Positions 14,375-23,011 of a stretch of DNA of 33,865 nt are shown here, piece after piece (position 1 is the first letter of the stretch; each line of letters begins with the position of its first letter). The notes beneath the pieces were generated by a model. That model was not told the DNA's origin. It did not search any database and saw only the letters and a list, made by a program, of their open reading frames with translations. Location of the stretch: the NCBI GenBank assembly GCA_016789755.1, contig JAEUQG010000291.1, forward strand, positions 1 through 33,865. The letters run 5' to 3'. A program made the translations under genes and the position numbers. Origin of the DNA: Bryobacterales bacterium (lineage in GTDB: Bacteria; Acidobacteriota; Terriglobia; Bryobacterales; Bryobacteraceae).

Positions 14375-16081
14375 TTATCCCAGCATTACTTCTATCGTCT
14401 TGCGGGCCAGGTCGAAGGACTTGATCACGAACGGCCGTACCTCTCCGGGGCGCAGTTTGGGAGCCGCCGCAGCCACCTCCGCCGGACCGCTCTTCCAGCG
14501 CTGGGCTAGCATGGCGCCAAGGTCCGTTACTCCCACACGAGGACGGTCGGAGGCTTCCGCTGCCGCGGCGGCAGCAGCCGGTTCGTCCTTGGGAATCGGG
14601 CAAATCGCCGTTACTCCCTCGGCCAGTTCCACCTTCGCCTTCTGCGCATCGACGGAAACCACGCGCCCGTTCACTGTGTCCCCAACCTTGTGTTCTGACA
14701 GGAAAGTATCCATCACGGTGGGTTCCAACTGCTTCATTCCCAATCGGATACGCCGTTTTTCCTTGTCCACTTCAAGAACCAGCACGCGAATCTTCTGGCC
14801 CGAGGCAAGGGCGTCCTTGGGGTGCTCCAACCGCTTTTCACTGGTGATGTCGGCGATGTGCACCATGCCTTCCAGGCCGTCGCCCAGATCCACGAACGCG
14901 CCGAACTTGGCGAGATTCACGATGGTCACGCTCTCAAGAATCGTTCCGACAGGGAATTTCTTGTCGGCATCATCCCATGGGTCGCCAAGGGCTTCCTTCA
15001 AACTCAGCGAGATCCGCTTGTCGGCAGGCTTGATGTCCAGGATGACGGCTTCCACCACATCCCCCACCTTCACCACATCCGAAGGTTTCTTCACCCGCTT
15101 GCCCCAGGCCATCGAACTGAGATGAACAAGGCCGTCCACGCCGGGCTGAATTTCCACGAAGGCGCCGAAATCCGCCAGCCGCACTACTTTGCCCTTCACC
15201 CGGTCGTTGACTTTCAGCGATTGCGTGGCCACGGTCCATGGATCGGGCTGCAATTGCTTCATGCCGAGCGAAATCTTGCGCGTGTTCGGGTCGATGCGCA
15301 GGATCTTCACTTCCACCGCATCCCCCACCGAAACGATATCGGCGGCCTTGACCCGATTCCAACTCATGTCGCCGACATGCAGCAATCCGTCCACTCCGCC
15401 CAAATCGACGAAAGCGCCAAATTCCGTGATCGTGCGCACGCTGCCGTGCACCACTGTGCCCTCCTTCAGATTCTGGAAGGCCAGGTCCTTTTGCTTCGCC
15501 GATTCCTCTTCGAGCACGCTACGCCGGTCCACCACCAGATCCTCATCCGCCACATCGAGCTTTGTGATGCGGCAGCGGATCTCCTGGCCCACCAGCTTTT
15601 CCATTTCCGCCGGATCCTTGGCGCCGCTCCGCGAGGCAGGCATGAAGGCGCGAATACCGCTCACGTCCACGCGGAGTCCGCCCTTCACCACCTCGGAAAC
15701 GGTGCCGGCTACAATCGCTTTTTCGGCGAATGCCTTCTCGAATTCCGTCCAATCGGTGGGCCGCTTCACGCGTAGCGTGGACAGTTCAAAGTAGCCTTCG
15801 CCGCGCCCGGTGATCATCACCGGAAGCACGTCGCCTACCTTAACGCGCACATTGCCTTTCGCATCCTGGAACGGCGCGAGTGCAAGGATACCTTCGAGCT
15901 TGCGCCCGATATCGACCACTATGTTCTCCGCGGTGACCGCTACTACAGTGCCTTGCAACGCTTCGTTCGGGTCTGCCTTATGTTCCTGCTCAAACTGCGA
16001 AAGGATATCGCCAAAGGTTGAGGTCTCAGGCGCAGAAACCATTTCATCCTGGACCGGTTCGGGGGTATTGGAAACACTCAT
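14375..16081 (-). CDS. rpsA: 30S ribosomal protein S1 (six S1 domains)
   Basis: S1 binds mRNA leaders and helps the 30S subunit start translation. The 568-residue protein has six OB-fold S1 domains: two divergent N-terminal ones (EALQGTVVAVTAENIVVDIG; EVVKGGLRVDVSGIRAFMPA) that normally hold the ribosome, three canonical ones (ITEFGAFVDLGGVDGLLHVG; LADFGAFVEIQPGVDGLVHL; LAKFGAFVDLGDGLEGMVHI) and a degenerate sixth (VGDTVNGRVVSVDAQKAKVE). An Ala-rich linker and a short tail follow. I chose ATG 16081 (MSVSNTPEPV) as start; the frame is open to 16597 but the extension has no S1 similarity and is antisense to the kinase gene. No intergenic terminator is evident before the sigma gene, 54 bases downstream. 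Confidence 0.96.
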   Translation of the reverse strand: MSVSNTPEPVQDEMVSAPETSTFGDILSQFEQEHKADPNEALQGTVVAVTAENIVVDIGRKLEGILALAPFQDAKGNVRVKVGDVLPVMITGRGEGYFELSTLRVKRPTDWTEFEKAFAEKAIVAGTVSEVVKGGLRVDVSGIRAFMPASRSGAKDPAEMEKLVGQEIRCRITKLDVADEDLVVDRRSVLEEESAKQKDLAFQNLKEGTVVHGSVRTITEFGAFVDLGGVDGLLHVGDMSWNRVKAADIVSVGDAVEVKILRIDPNTRKISLGMKQLQPDPWTVATQSLKVNDRVKGKVVRLADFGAFVEIQPGVDGLVHLSSMAWGKRVKKPSDVVKVGDVVEAVILDIKPADKRISLSLKEALGDPWDDADKKFPVGTILESVTIVNLAKFGAFVDLGDGLEGMVHIADITSEKRLEHPKDALASGQKIRVLVLEVDKEKRRIRLGMKQLEPTVMDTFLSEHKVGDTVNGRVVSVDAQKAKVELAEGVTAICPIPKDEPAAAAAAAEASDRPRVGVTDLGAMLAQRWKSGPAEVAAAAPKLRPGEVRPFVIKSFDLARKTIEVMLG

Positions 16082-16123
16082 GAGGGATTCGTTCAGGTCA
16101 GCCTTTATTTTGGCACAATCAAT
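16082..16123. promoter_or_regulatory. 42-base divergent intergenic region between rpsA and kinase gene
   Basis: The starts of rpsA (minus) and the sensor kinase (plus) are only 42 bases apart, so at least one promoter must extend into coding sequence. The stretch is AT-richer than its surroundings (TTTATTTTGGCACAATC at 16104-16120). I see no convincing -35/-10 pair or ribosome site for either gene. Confidence 0.3.
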
Positions 16124-17383
16124 GTGAGCATGTTGCAACCTGGTCGGACTCTGGTGCGGGCGCAGGATTTCGTCTGGCTTCTTCTGTTCGGTGGCCTCGT
16201 GTTGGTGAGCCCGGAGCGAGAAGTCTACGAGATCGAGTTGCTCACCGCCCTTGCGGTTTTTCAAGTTGCCGAGCCCCGCATCGCGTTCTTCGCAACCCGT
16301 GCCGGCGTCGTCACTGCGCTCTCGCTCAAACTGCTGGTCGGCTTCCTCCTGATCGGGTACACCGGCGGCATCACCAGCCGCTATTACCTGATTCTGCTCT
16401 TGCCCGTCGTTTCGGCTGCCACCTCGCTGGGCATCGTCGGAACCATGCTCATGACGCTGCTTGCTTGCGGCTCCTATCTCGTATTTCTCACCCCTTGGTA
16501 CCTCGATCCGGGACGCTGGGAATTGACGCCCGAAGGAATCGGCGTACTCAGCCTCAACGTTATGTTCCTTCCTGTGGTGGCCTTCCTCACCAATCAACTT
16601 GCCGAATCCAACCGTATCGAAGCGCGGCGCTATCAGCTAACAGCCGAGCAACTGCGAGAAGCCAACCGTCACCTGCAGGAAGCCGAGGCAGCCATGCGCC
16701 GCTCAGAGCGTCTGGCCGCCATCGGTCAACTGAGCGCAGGACTGGCGCACGAGTTGCGCAACCCGTTGGGCACTGTGAAGGCCTCGGCCGAAATGCTCGC
16801 CCGCAGCGTGCCGGAAGAAAACGGAGTGGTCAAAGAACTCACCGGCTTCATCAGCAGCGAAGTCGACCGCGCCAATTCGCTCGTCACGCGCTTCCTCGAT
16901 TTTGCCCGGCCCTTGCAGGTGCGTCTGGCCTCCTTCGACCTCACGGAAGTGCTCGACCGTGCCGTCAGCCAGATTGAACGGCATCACCCGCCTTTCGCAG
17001 TGCGCGTAATCAAAAACTACTCGCCGGACATCCGTCCCTTTGCCTTCGATGCCGAATTGATTGAGCGCGTCGCCTATAATCTGTTGCTCAACGCCGCGCA
17101 GGCCAGTCCTGCCGAAGGTACGATCACCCTGAAGACACGTACCGCAGAAGGGTGGGTGGAGTTCTCCGTAATTGACCGCGGCTCGGGTATCGATGCCGCC
17201 CACCGCGAAAGCATCTTTAATCCCTTCTTCACCACCAAGCGCGAGGGTGTCGGCCTCGGTCTTGCCATCGTCGCCCGGATCGTCGACGAGCATGGCGGTA
17301 AAATCACTGTGGAGAGCGAAAGCGGTGAGGGAAGTGTTTTTCGCGTATTGCTGCCGCTCGCCGCGCCGGAATCCAACTCATGA
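16124..17383 (+). CDS. Membrane sensor histidine kinase, PilS/NtrB-like
   Basis: The 419-residue protein has an N-terminal block of about five or six membrane helices (residues about 15-155, e.g. SLKLLVGFLLIGYTGGITSR, ILLLPVVSAATSLGIVG), a short coiled linker, then a HisKA/HATPase core. The phosphoacceptor is H209 in LSAGLAHELRNPLGTVK; the ATPase boxes are NLLLNAAQASP, DRGSGID and GVGLGLAIVARIV. The membrane part without a periplasmic domain resembles PilS. Start is GTG 16124 or ATG 16130; neither has a visible ribosome site. It overlaps the regulator gene by four bases (ATGA), so the pair is translated together. The stimulus is unknown. Confidence 0.87.
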   Translation: MSMLQPGRTLVRAQDFVWLLLFGGLVLVSPEREVYEIELLTALAVFQVAEPRIAFFATRAGVVTALSLKLLVGFLLIGYTGGITSRYYLILLLPVVSAATSLGIVGTMLMTLLACGSYLVFLTPWYLDPGRWELTPEGIGVLSLNVMFLPVVAFLTNQLAESNRIEARRYQLTAEQLREANRHLQEAEAAMRRSERLAAIGQLSAGLAHELRNPLGTVKASAEMLARSVPEENGVVKELTGFISSEVDRANSLVTRFLDFARPLQVRLASFDLTEVLDRAVSQIERHHPPFAVRVIKNYSPDIRPFAFDAELIERVAYNLLLNAAQASPAEGTITLKTRTAEGWVEFSVIDRGSGIDAAHRESIFNPFFTTKREGVGLGLAIVARIVDEHGGKITVESESGEGSVFRVLLPLAAPESNS

Positions 17384-18756
17384 CAAAACGTATTCTCGTC
17401 GTTGAAGACGAAGACAAGCTGCGCCGCGTAATCCAACTGCAACTGCTCTCGGCCGGATTTGCCGTCGATCAGGCCGCATCGGCCGAAGAAGCCCTCCCGC
17501 TGCTCGACAGAGCCGACCTGGTGCTCACCGATTTGAAGCTTCCCGCCATGAGCGGGCAGGAACTGCTGGCCGTCGCCCACCGCCAAGACGCCAATATTCC
17601 AGTGGTCATGATCACCGCCTTCGGTTCGGTGGAGACGGCGGTCGAGGCGATGAAAGCCGGCGCCTTCGATTTCATCCCCAAACCTTTCTCACTCGACCAC
17701 CTCATGCAGGTGGTCAACAAGGCGCTCGAAGTGCGCTCGCTGCGCGATGAGAACCGCGACTTGCGCGAACAACTCGGGCACCGCTATCAATTCGACAACA
17801 TCATCGGCCGCTCCCGCGCCATGCAGGAGATCTTCGCCACCGTGATGCGCGTCGCACCCACTCGCGCCACTGTATTACTGGCCGGCGAAAGCGGCGTCGG
17901 CAAAGATCTCATTGCCCGCGCCATTCACTATCATTCCCCCCGGCGCGACCGCCCGTTCGTCAAGATTAACTGTACGGCGATTCCCGAGAACCTGATGGAA
18001 AGTGAGCTGTTCGGCTACGAGAAAGGCGCCTTCACCGGCGCCGCCGCCAGCAAGCCCGGCAAGTTCGAGCAAGCCGATACGGGCACCGCGTTTCTCGACG
18101 AAATCGGCGATGTTCCCGGCAACATTCAAGTGAAACTGCTGCGTGTTCTCCAGGAACGCGAGTTCGAACGTCTTGGCAGCAATAAGACCTTGCGCATCGA
18201 TGTCCGCGTCATTGCAGCCACCAATGTCGATCTCCGCGCCGCCCTCGAACAGGGCACGTTCCGCGAGGACCTTTACTACCGCCTCAATGTCGTCCCCATC
18301 AACATCCCGCCGCTGCGCGAGCGGCGCGAGGATATTCTGTACCTGGCCAAGCACTTTGTCACGAAGCTGGCGGGAGAACTCGGCTCCCGAGTCACCTCCA
18401 TTAGCCAGGCTGCCATCGACGCGCTCATGCAATATCATTGGCCGGGCAACGTGCGCGAGTTGGAGAACGTCATTGAGCGCAGCCTTGTGCTCGCCTCCGG
18501 CCTTACGCTCGAACCAGCGGACATCCGTCTCGACGATATGCCGAAAGCCCGTTCCTCCTCCGCCCAGACCGCCGGTTTCGGCCTGCCTGACGGCATGTCC
18601 CTCGACGAGTACGAACAAGCCATCATCCGCGAAGCCATGAAGAAGGCTAACGGCAACAAAAGCCAGGCCGCGCGGCTGCTCGGGTTGACCCGTAACGCTC
18701 TGCGCTACCGGCTGAGCCAAATGGGCATGGACACTCCCGAGCCCAATCACACTTAA
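17380..18756 (+). CDS. Sigma-54-dependent response regulator, NtrC/PilR family
   Basis: The 458 residues comprise a receiver domain with phosphoacceptor D51 (LVLTDLKLP) and K101-like PKPF, an AAA+ domain and a Fis-type HTH. The AAA+ part has Walker A GESGVGKD (about 169-176), the sigma-54 contact loop GAFTGA (216-221), Walker B TAFLDE (236-241) and the [15 protein letters not shown] sensor regions. The C-terminal HTH is [20 protein letters not shown]. It should activate sigma-54 promoters when phosphorylated by the kinase just upstream. Targets are not visible; the partner architecture is like PilS-PilR, but no pilus gene is in the window. Confidence 0.93.
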   Translation: MTKRILVVEDEDKLRRVIQLQLLSAGFAVDQAASAEEALPLLDRADLVLTDLKLPAMSGQELLAVAHRQDANIPVVMITAFGSVETAVEAMKAGAFDFIPKPFSLDHLMQVVNKALEVRSLRDENRDLREQLGHRYQFDNIIGRSRAMQEIFATVMRVAPTRATVLLAGESGVGKDLIARAIHYHSPRRDRPFVKINCTAIPENLMESELFGYEKGAFTGAAASKPGKFEQADTGTAFLDEIGDVPGNIQVKLLRVLQEREFERLGSNKTLRIDVRVIAATNVDLRAALEQGTFREDLYYRLNVVPINIPPLRERREDILYLAKHFVTKLAGELGSRVTSISQAAIDALMQYHWPGNVRELENVIERSLVLASGLTLEPADIRLDDMPKARSSSAQTAGFGLPDGMSLDEYEQAIIREAMKKANGNKSQAARLLGLTRNALRYRLSQMGMDTPEPNHT

Positions 18757-18826
18757 CATTCCTTTACACGGCGCATGGTAACCGGGTTGCCGCAATCCGA
18801 TTCCAACCCTTTAGGAACACAAAATT

Positions 18827-21016
18827 ATGCGTGCAAGTTTGTTGCTTCTTTGCCTGGCGTCCATTTCATTCCCCACGCTCCGCGCTGACCAGGCCGCGGC
18901 CTTCTTTGACGATACGGCTGTTCGCGAGATTCGCCTTTACTTCGACGATGCGAACTGGTACAACGCGCTCTTCCAATCGCACTCCAGTAACGCCGAGGAT
19001 CCCTATTTCCCCGCCCGCTTCCAGTACGGCGACACAGTCATTGACAAGATTGGCGCTCGCTTCAAAGGAAATGCCTCCTTCCGCCGCGGTGGGGTGAAAA
19101 AGTCATTCAAGCTCGATTTTAATCTCTACGACGACAATGCCAAGTTTCTTGGCTTGAAGAAGCTCAACCTCAACAATGGCGACCTGCAGCCAGACTTCCT
19201 TCGTGAAAAGCTGTTTCTCGATTTCGCAGGAAAGTACATTGCTGCCATGCGTGCCGTCCATGTCCGGGTGTATGTGAACGACGTGTTCTACGGCTTATAC
19301 ATCGCCGTGGAGCAGCCCGACAAGACGATGATGGAGAGCCGGTTCGGAGACGACGAGGACGGCAACCTGTACGAGGCGGCCGAGCAAGGTGGCACCATGG
19401 CTTATCTTGGAGCCGATACTGCGGCATACCAGCGCGCCTTTGAGTTGAAAACAAATGAAGAGACCGCGGACTATTCCGGACTCATCCAGTTCCTGGACAT
19501 ACTCAACAACACACCGGCGACGGAACTCGAAGCGAAGCTTTCCACCATAGCCGATGTCGACAACCTCCTCTACGGGATCGCCCTTAACATCCTCTACGTC
19601 AACCTGGATTCTTACGCCGGCTCCGCTTCGGAGTATTATCTCTATCAACGCACCTCGGACAAGAAGTTCATACATATTCACTGGGATCTGAACGAATCTT
19701 TCGGCACCACTGGTGACGGCTCGCCGCGCATCGCGACTCCAGCAACGCTCGAAGCATTCTGGCTGCCCAGCAGCGCTACCACAGGGACCCGCCCCGGAGG
19801 CGGCGGCGCCAACAACGCTCGCCCGCTCATGGAGAAGCTCTGGGCCGTCGACGCCTTCAAACGTACCTACCTCCGCATGCTTGCCCGCATGATGCGCGAA
19901 GGCTTCGATGAATCCACCTACACAGCCCGCGTCAAGCAACTCGCAGACCTCATTCGTCCGCATGTCATCGAGGACCCGAACAAGCTGTTCACCGCCGCGC
20001 AATTTGAAGCCGCGCTGAATTCCACCGTGGCCAGCGGACAGACCTCGCTGCTCGGCGTGATGCAGTTTGTGAAAGACCGCCGCGCATATTTACGTCCCTG
20101 GCTCGACACGCAGGCGCAACCCTCCGATGTGCGACTCAACGAAATCGTCAGCGTGAACACCTCTTCCATGACCGATGAGGCGGGCGATTCCGATCCCTGG
20201 GTGGAGATCCACAACCTAGGCCCCGGCCCGGTGAATCTCTCCGGAATGTACTTGAGCGATAGCAGCGGCACCCCCACCAAATGGGCGCTTCCATCGCGCA
20301 GTCTGGCTGACGGCGGAATGCTCATCGTGTGGCTCGACGGCGAAACCAGCGAAGGCGCAGCGCACGCCAACTTCCGTATTTCGGCGAGCGGTGGCAGCCT
20401 GTACCTCTACAACTCCGCTTCCGGCGCGCAAACGCTCCTCGATAGCGTGCAGTTCCCTGAAATCGCCGGCGGCCGCGCCTACATTCGATTGGGGAACTCC
20501 GGCAGCCGCTGGGCTTCCACCAACCTTCTTACTCCCGCCAAGGAGAACCCCGCAACAGGTGTCGACGCTTCCATCACTCCTGTCGGCCTGAAGATCAATG
20601 AATTTCTCGCAGACAACAAGACCACACTCGTGAATCCTGACAAGGCCGATGCCTGGGACGACTGGCTGGAAATCTACAACCCCGGGGACACGGAAGTCGA
20701 CATGAGCGGCATGTATCTCACCGACACCCTCGCCAATCCCACGAAGTACCGAATTCCCGACGGCGTGAAAGTCGCTGCCAAGGGCTATCTCGTTTTCTGG
20801 GCCGACGAAGAAACCAAACTCGGCGCGTTGCACGCCAACTTCAAACTCGGCGCAAGCGGAGAAGAGATCGGCCTCTTCCACACCGATGGCGCCACTCAGA
20901 TCGATACGGTTGTGTTCGGCCAGCAGCAGGCGGACATCTCCTACGGGCGCACCACCGATGGCGGCAGCGCCTGGTCTTCGCAAAAGCCCACCCCCGGCAA
21001 AGCGAACAACCAGTAG
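18827..21016 (+). CDS. Exported CotH kinase-family protein with two lamin-tail domains
   Basis: A 729-residue protein with a signal peptide (MRASLLLLCLASISFPTLRA). Residues about 30-420 are a CotH-type atypical kinase fold: the N-lobe GARFKGNASFRRGGVKKSFK, then KLNLNNGD, the hinge-like VYVNDVFYGLYIAVEQPDK and a DWD-type site seen as HIHWDLNESFG (about residues 283-293). Two LTD domains follow, DVRLNEIVSVNTSS to about 585 and LKINEFLADNKTTL to the end, each with a WVEI/WLEIYNPG core and an SGMYLSD/SGMYLTD strand. CotH kinases of spores phosphorylate coat proteins; the substrate here is unknown. AGGA at 18813-18816 precedes the ATG. It abuts the convergent MBL gene with no gap. Confidence 0.85.
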   Translation: MRASLLLLCLASISFPTLRADQAAAFFDDTAVREIRLYFDDANWYNALFQSHSSNAEDPYFPARFQYGDTVIDKIGARFKGNASFRRGGVKKSFKLDFNLYDDNAKFLGLKKLNLNNGDLQPDFLREKLFLDFAGKYIAAMRAVHVRVYVNDVFYGLYIAVEQPDKTMMESRFGDDEDGNLYEAAEQGGTMAYLGADTAAYQRAFELKTNEETADYSGLIQFLDILNNTPATELEAKLSTIADVDNLLYGIALNILYVNLDSYAGSASEYYLYQRTSDKKFIHIHWDLNESFGTTGDGSPRIATPATLEAFWLPSSATTGTRPGGGGANNARPLMEKLWAVDAFKRTYLRMLARMMREGFDESTYTARVKQLADLIRPHVIEDPNKLFTAAQFEAALNSTVASGQTSLLGVMQFVKDRRAYLRPWLDTQAQPSDVRLNEIVSVNTSSMTDEAGDSDPWVEIHNLGPGPVNLSGMYLSDSSGTPTKWALPSRSLADGGMLIVWLDGETSEGAAHANFRISASGGSLYLYNSASGAQTLLDSVQFPEIAGGRAYIRLGNSGSRWASTNLLTPAKENPATGVDASITPVGLKINEFLADNKTTLVNPDKADAWDDWLEIYNPGDTEVDMSGMYLTDTLANPTKYRIPDGVKVAAKGYLVFWADEETKLGALHANFKLGASGEEIGLFHTDGATQIDTVVFGQQQADISYGRTTDGGSAWSSQKPTPGKANNQ

Positions 21017-22981
21017 CTATCCGCTCACTATGTCCACCACTGCCTCGGTGATTTGGCCGAGGTAGCGTTTCCCGGCCCGGACATCCGCGGCGATCGCCAG
21101 CCGCTGTCCGGGCCGTTCCCATGACTTAGGCACAGTGATGGTGAACGGCGCATGGCTGTGGCTTTTCGCCGGTACGGTGAATTTCAGCGTGTCCGGCTCG
21201 ATCTTCCACTCCGCGGGCGTCACCAACGCCACCTCCATTTCCATCGGTTCCGGCCGGTAGTTCTGCACGCGGACCTCCGCCTTCTGTACCGAACCCGGGC
21301 CAAGCACCATCTGGTAGGGGTAGATTTTGACCCAACTCGGATCGAGCCCGAAATCCGTCTCGCCCTCCGGCAGCAGATCGAAGAAATACTTCTGCTGCGT
21401 GCGGAACTTCTGCTCTGTGGCGAGCATGATCTGCCTGTCCACCGGATACGGTTTGCCGTGGCCCGGAGCAACCAGGGCCGGTTCATGCTCGATCAGATTG
21501 TGAATCGACTTCAAGTGGCTGTCGTTCTCGACGTGATTGCGGAAGATCAGGTTGTGACGCAGCGTCCCGTCATTGCGCGGGTTGGGGAAGAATGCATCGC
21601 CGGTGAAGGCCACGCGGTTGCCGTCGATCGTCACAAACAGCGCCATCTGGTATTCGGTGTGTCCCGGCGAATGCGTAATCTCGAACTCGAACTCCTCCCA
21701 CCGGAACTTCTCCCCGTGCCGGAACGAACGGCTGACGCGAAACGGCTCGCCCAGCGTGCAGCCCAGATTGTGCCCGCGCGGATTCTGGAAAATGTCCACC
21801 ATGTTTTCGTAGCACCAGATCTTCGTGCCATGATGCCGCGCCAGGTGGGGGAAGCCGTTCATGTGATCGTCATGCATATGGCTCGGCATCGCCACGTCCA
21901 CTTGTGTCATGCCGAACTTCCTTTTCAGTCCGTCGATGTTGTGCTCCACGAAGCGGATTCGATCCGTCGCCGCCGTGGCGCGTTCGAAATTGCCGAAGTG
22001 CACCCCGCTTGCCGAGCCGTAGTCGATGAACATCGCCTTGCCTGAATTGCTGAGAATTGCATAAAACGACGAAGTGGTCTGATAATGACACACCAGGTGC
22101 GGGCTCACCGCATACGGCGCGTTCTCCTCGCTGGGATTGCTGCCCGTCTGGAAGCGGTAATAATCCGTCAACCGCCGCATGGTCTCCGTGATTCCCCTGT
22201 CGGGATCGGGCAACGGATCGCCGTGCGATGGGCAAACCATCGCCGGCTTCTGTTCCCGCAGCCGCGCCAGCGAGTAGATGCCCAGGTCGATGCCTTCCGA
22301 TCCGCCGTAGTTGATCTGCGTGTCGTACAGATTCTGGATCTTCCCCGGCGCATACATCAAATCGCCGGTGAAGGCCACGCGCTTTCCGTCGATCGTGGCC
22401 AGCAGCGAAATTGCCCCCAGCGTATGGCCCGGAGTCGGCAGCACATAGAAGTCCGTGTTTTGCCAGCGGAAGGTCGAATAATCCGCCAACGCACGCGCCA
22501 CGGGAATGTTCTCCGTGATCGTATTGAAATCGTTGCGCACGTAGTAGAGGTGAAACACGCGCCGGTTGCGCCAGAAATTTTCCGCGTCATCGAACAGGTG
22601 CCGCTCGTGCGCAGGGACGGCGATGGGGATCTTGCGCTCCACTGCCCTATAGTCCCCTTGGCATTGCTCACGGTGATGATGCGTATGCAATATCCAATCC
22701 ACCTGCGTGATGCCCGCCTGCCGCAAATGATCGAGCACCTTGCCCGACCCGAAATCGATCAGCACGCAGCGGTTTCCGTTGCGCACCACGTACACATTGG
22801 CGGTGTCCTCGAATAACAGTAAGTTGTCGCTGATCTTCTTTAACGCGCTTTCCGGAGCGAAACTGGTGCGGCGGTACGCCTTCTTCGGAGTAGTCGCGGG
22901 GGGCTGCTGCGCGGCCTGCGCGGGTGTTGCCGCGGCCAGTGGAGCCGAGCGCAGAAACGAACGGCGAGTAGTGTCCGGCAT
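21017..22981 (-). CDS. Tat-exported protein with two metallo-beta-lactamase-fold domains
   Basis: A 654-residue protein that starts with a Tat signal (TRRSFLRSAPLAAATPAQA). MBL domain 1 (about residues 45-270) has an altered metal motif: H99-x-H101 is kept but HTHHHRE replaces HxHxDH, so the Asp and last His are His103 and Arg104; PGH186, D207 and H253 are kept. MBL domain 2 (about 300-530) has the full motif H368-x-H370-x-D372-H373 (SHMHDDH), plus PGHTE, AFTGDAFF and APGHGKP. A C-terminal beta domain (about 555-654, VQNYRPEPMEMEVALVTPA) resembles NEW3/CARDB modules. It is a probable periplasmic hydrolase with one active and one doubtful site; substrate unknown. Confidence 0.8.
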   Translation of the reverse strand: MPDTTRRSFLRSAPLAAATPAQAAQQPPATTPKKAYRRTSFAPESALKKISDNLLLFEDTANVYVVRNGNRCVLIDFGSGKVLDHLRQAGITQVDWILHTHHHREQCQGDYRAVERKIPIAVPAHERHLFDDAENFWRNRRVFHLYYVRNDFNTITENIPVARALADYSTFRWQNTDFYVLPTPGHTLGAISLLATIDGKRVAFTGDLMYAPGKIQNLYDTQINYGGSEGIDLGIYSLARLREQKPAMVCPSHGDPLPDPDRGITETMRRLTDYYRFQTGSNPSEENAPYAVSPHLVCHYQTTSSFYAILSNSGKAMFIDYGSASGVHFGNFERATAATDRIRFVEHNIDGLKRKFGMTQVDVAMPSHMHDDHMNGFPHLARHHGTKIWCYENMVDIFQNPRGHNLGCTLGEPFRVSRSFRHGEKFRWEEFEFEITHSPGHTEYQMALFVTIDGNRVAFTGDAFFPNPRNDGTLRHNLIFRNHVENDSHLKSIHNLIEHEPALVAPGHGKPYPVDRQIMLATEQKFRTQQKYFFDLLPEGETDFGLDPSWVKIYPYQMVLGPGSVQKAEVRVQNYRPEPMEMEVALVTPAEWKIEPDTLKFTVPAKSHSHAPFTITVPKSWERPGQRLAIAADVRAGKRYLGQITEAVVDIVSG

Positions 22982-23011
22982 GGCATGTATCCTAACACCG
23001 GCGGCCCCTCG

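Noticed and set aside
16108..16135. Possible sigma-54 -24/-12 site (TGGCAC near 16111)
   Set aside because: The -12 TTGC element is not at the required ten-base spacing.
16082..16597. Upstream extension of the rpsA frame
   Set aside because: No S1 similarity, antisense to the kinase gene; ATG 16081 gives a normal S1 protein.
21014..21019. TAGCTA palindrome at the abutting stop codons
   Set aside because: Arises from two facing TAG stops; no evidence of function.
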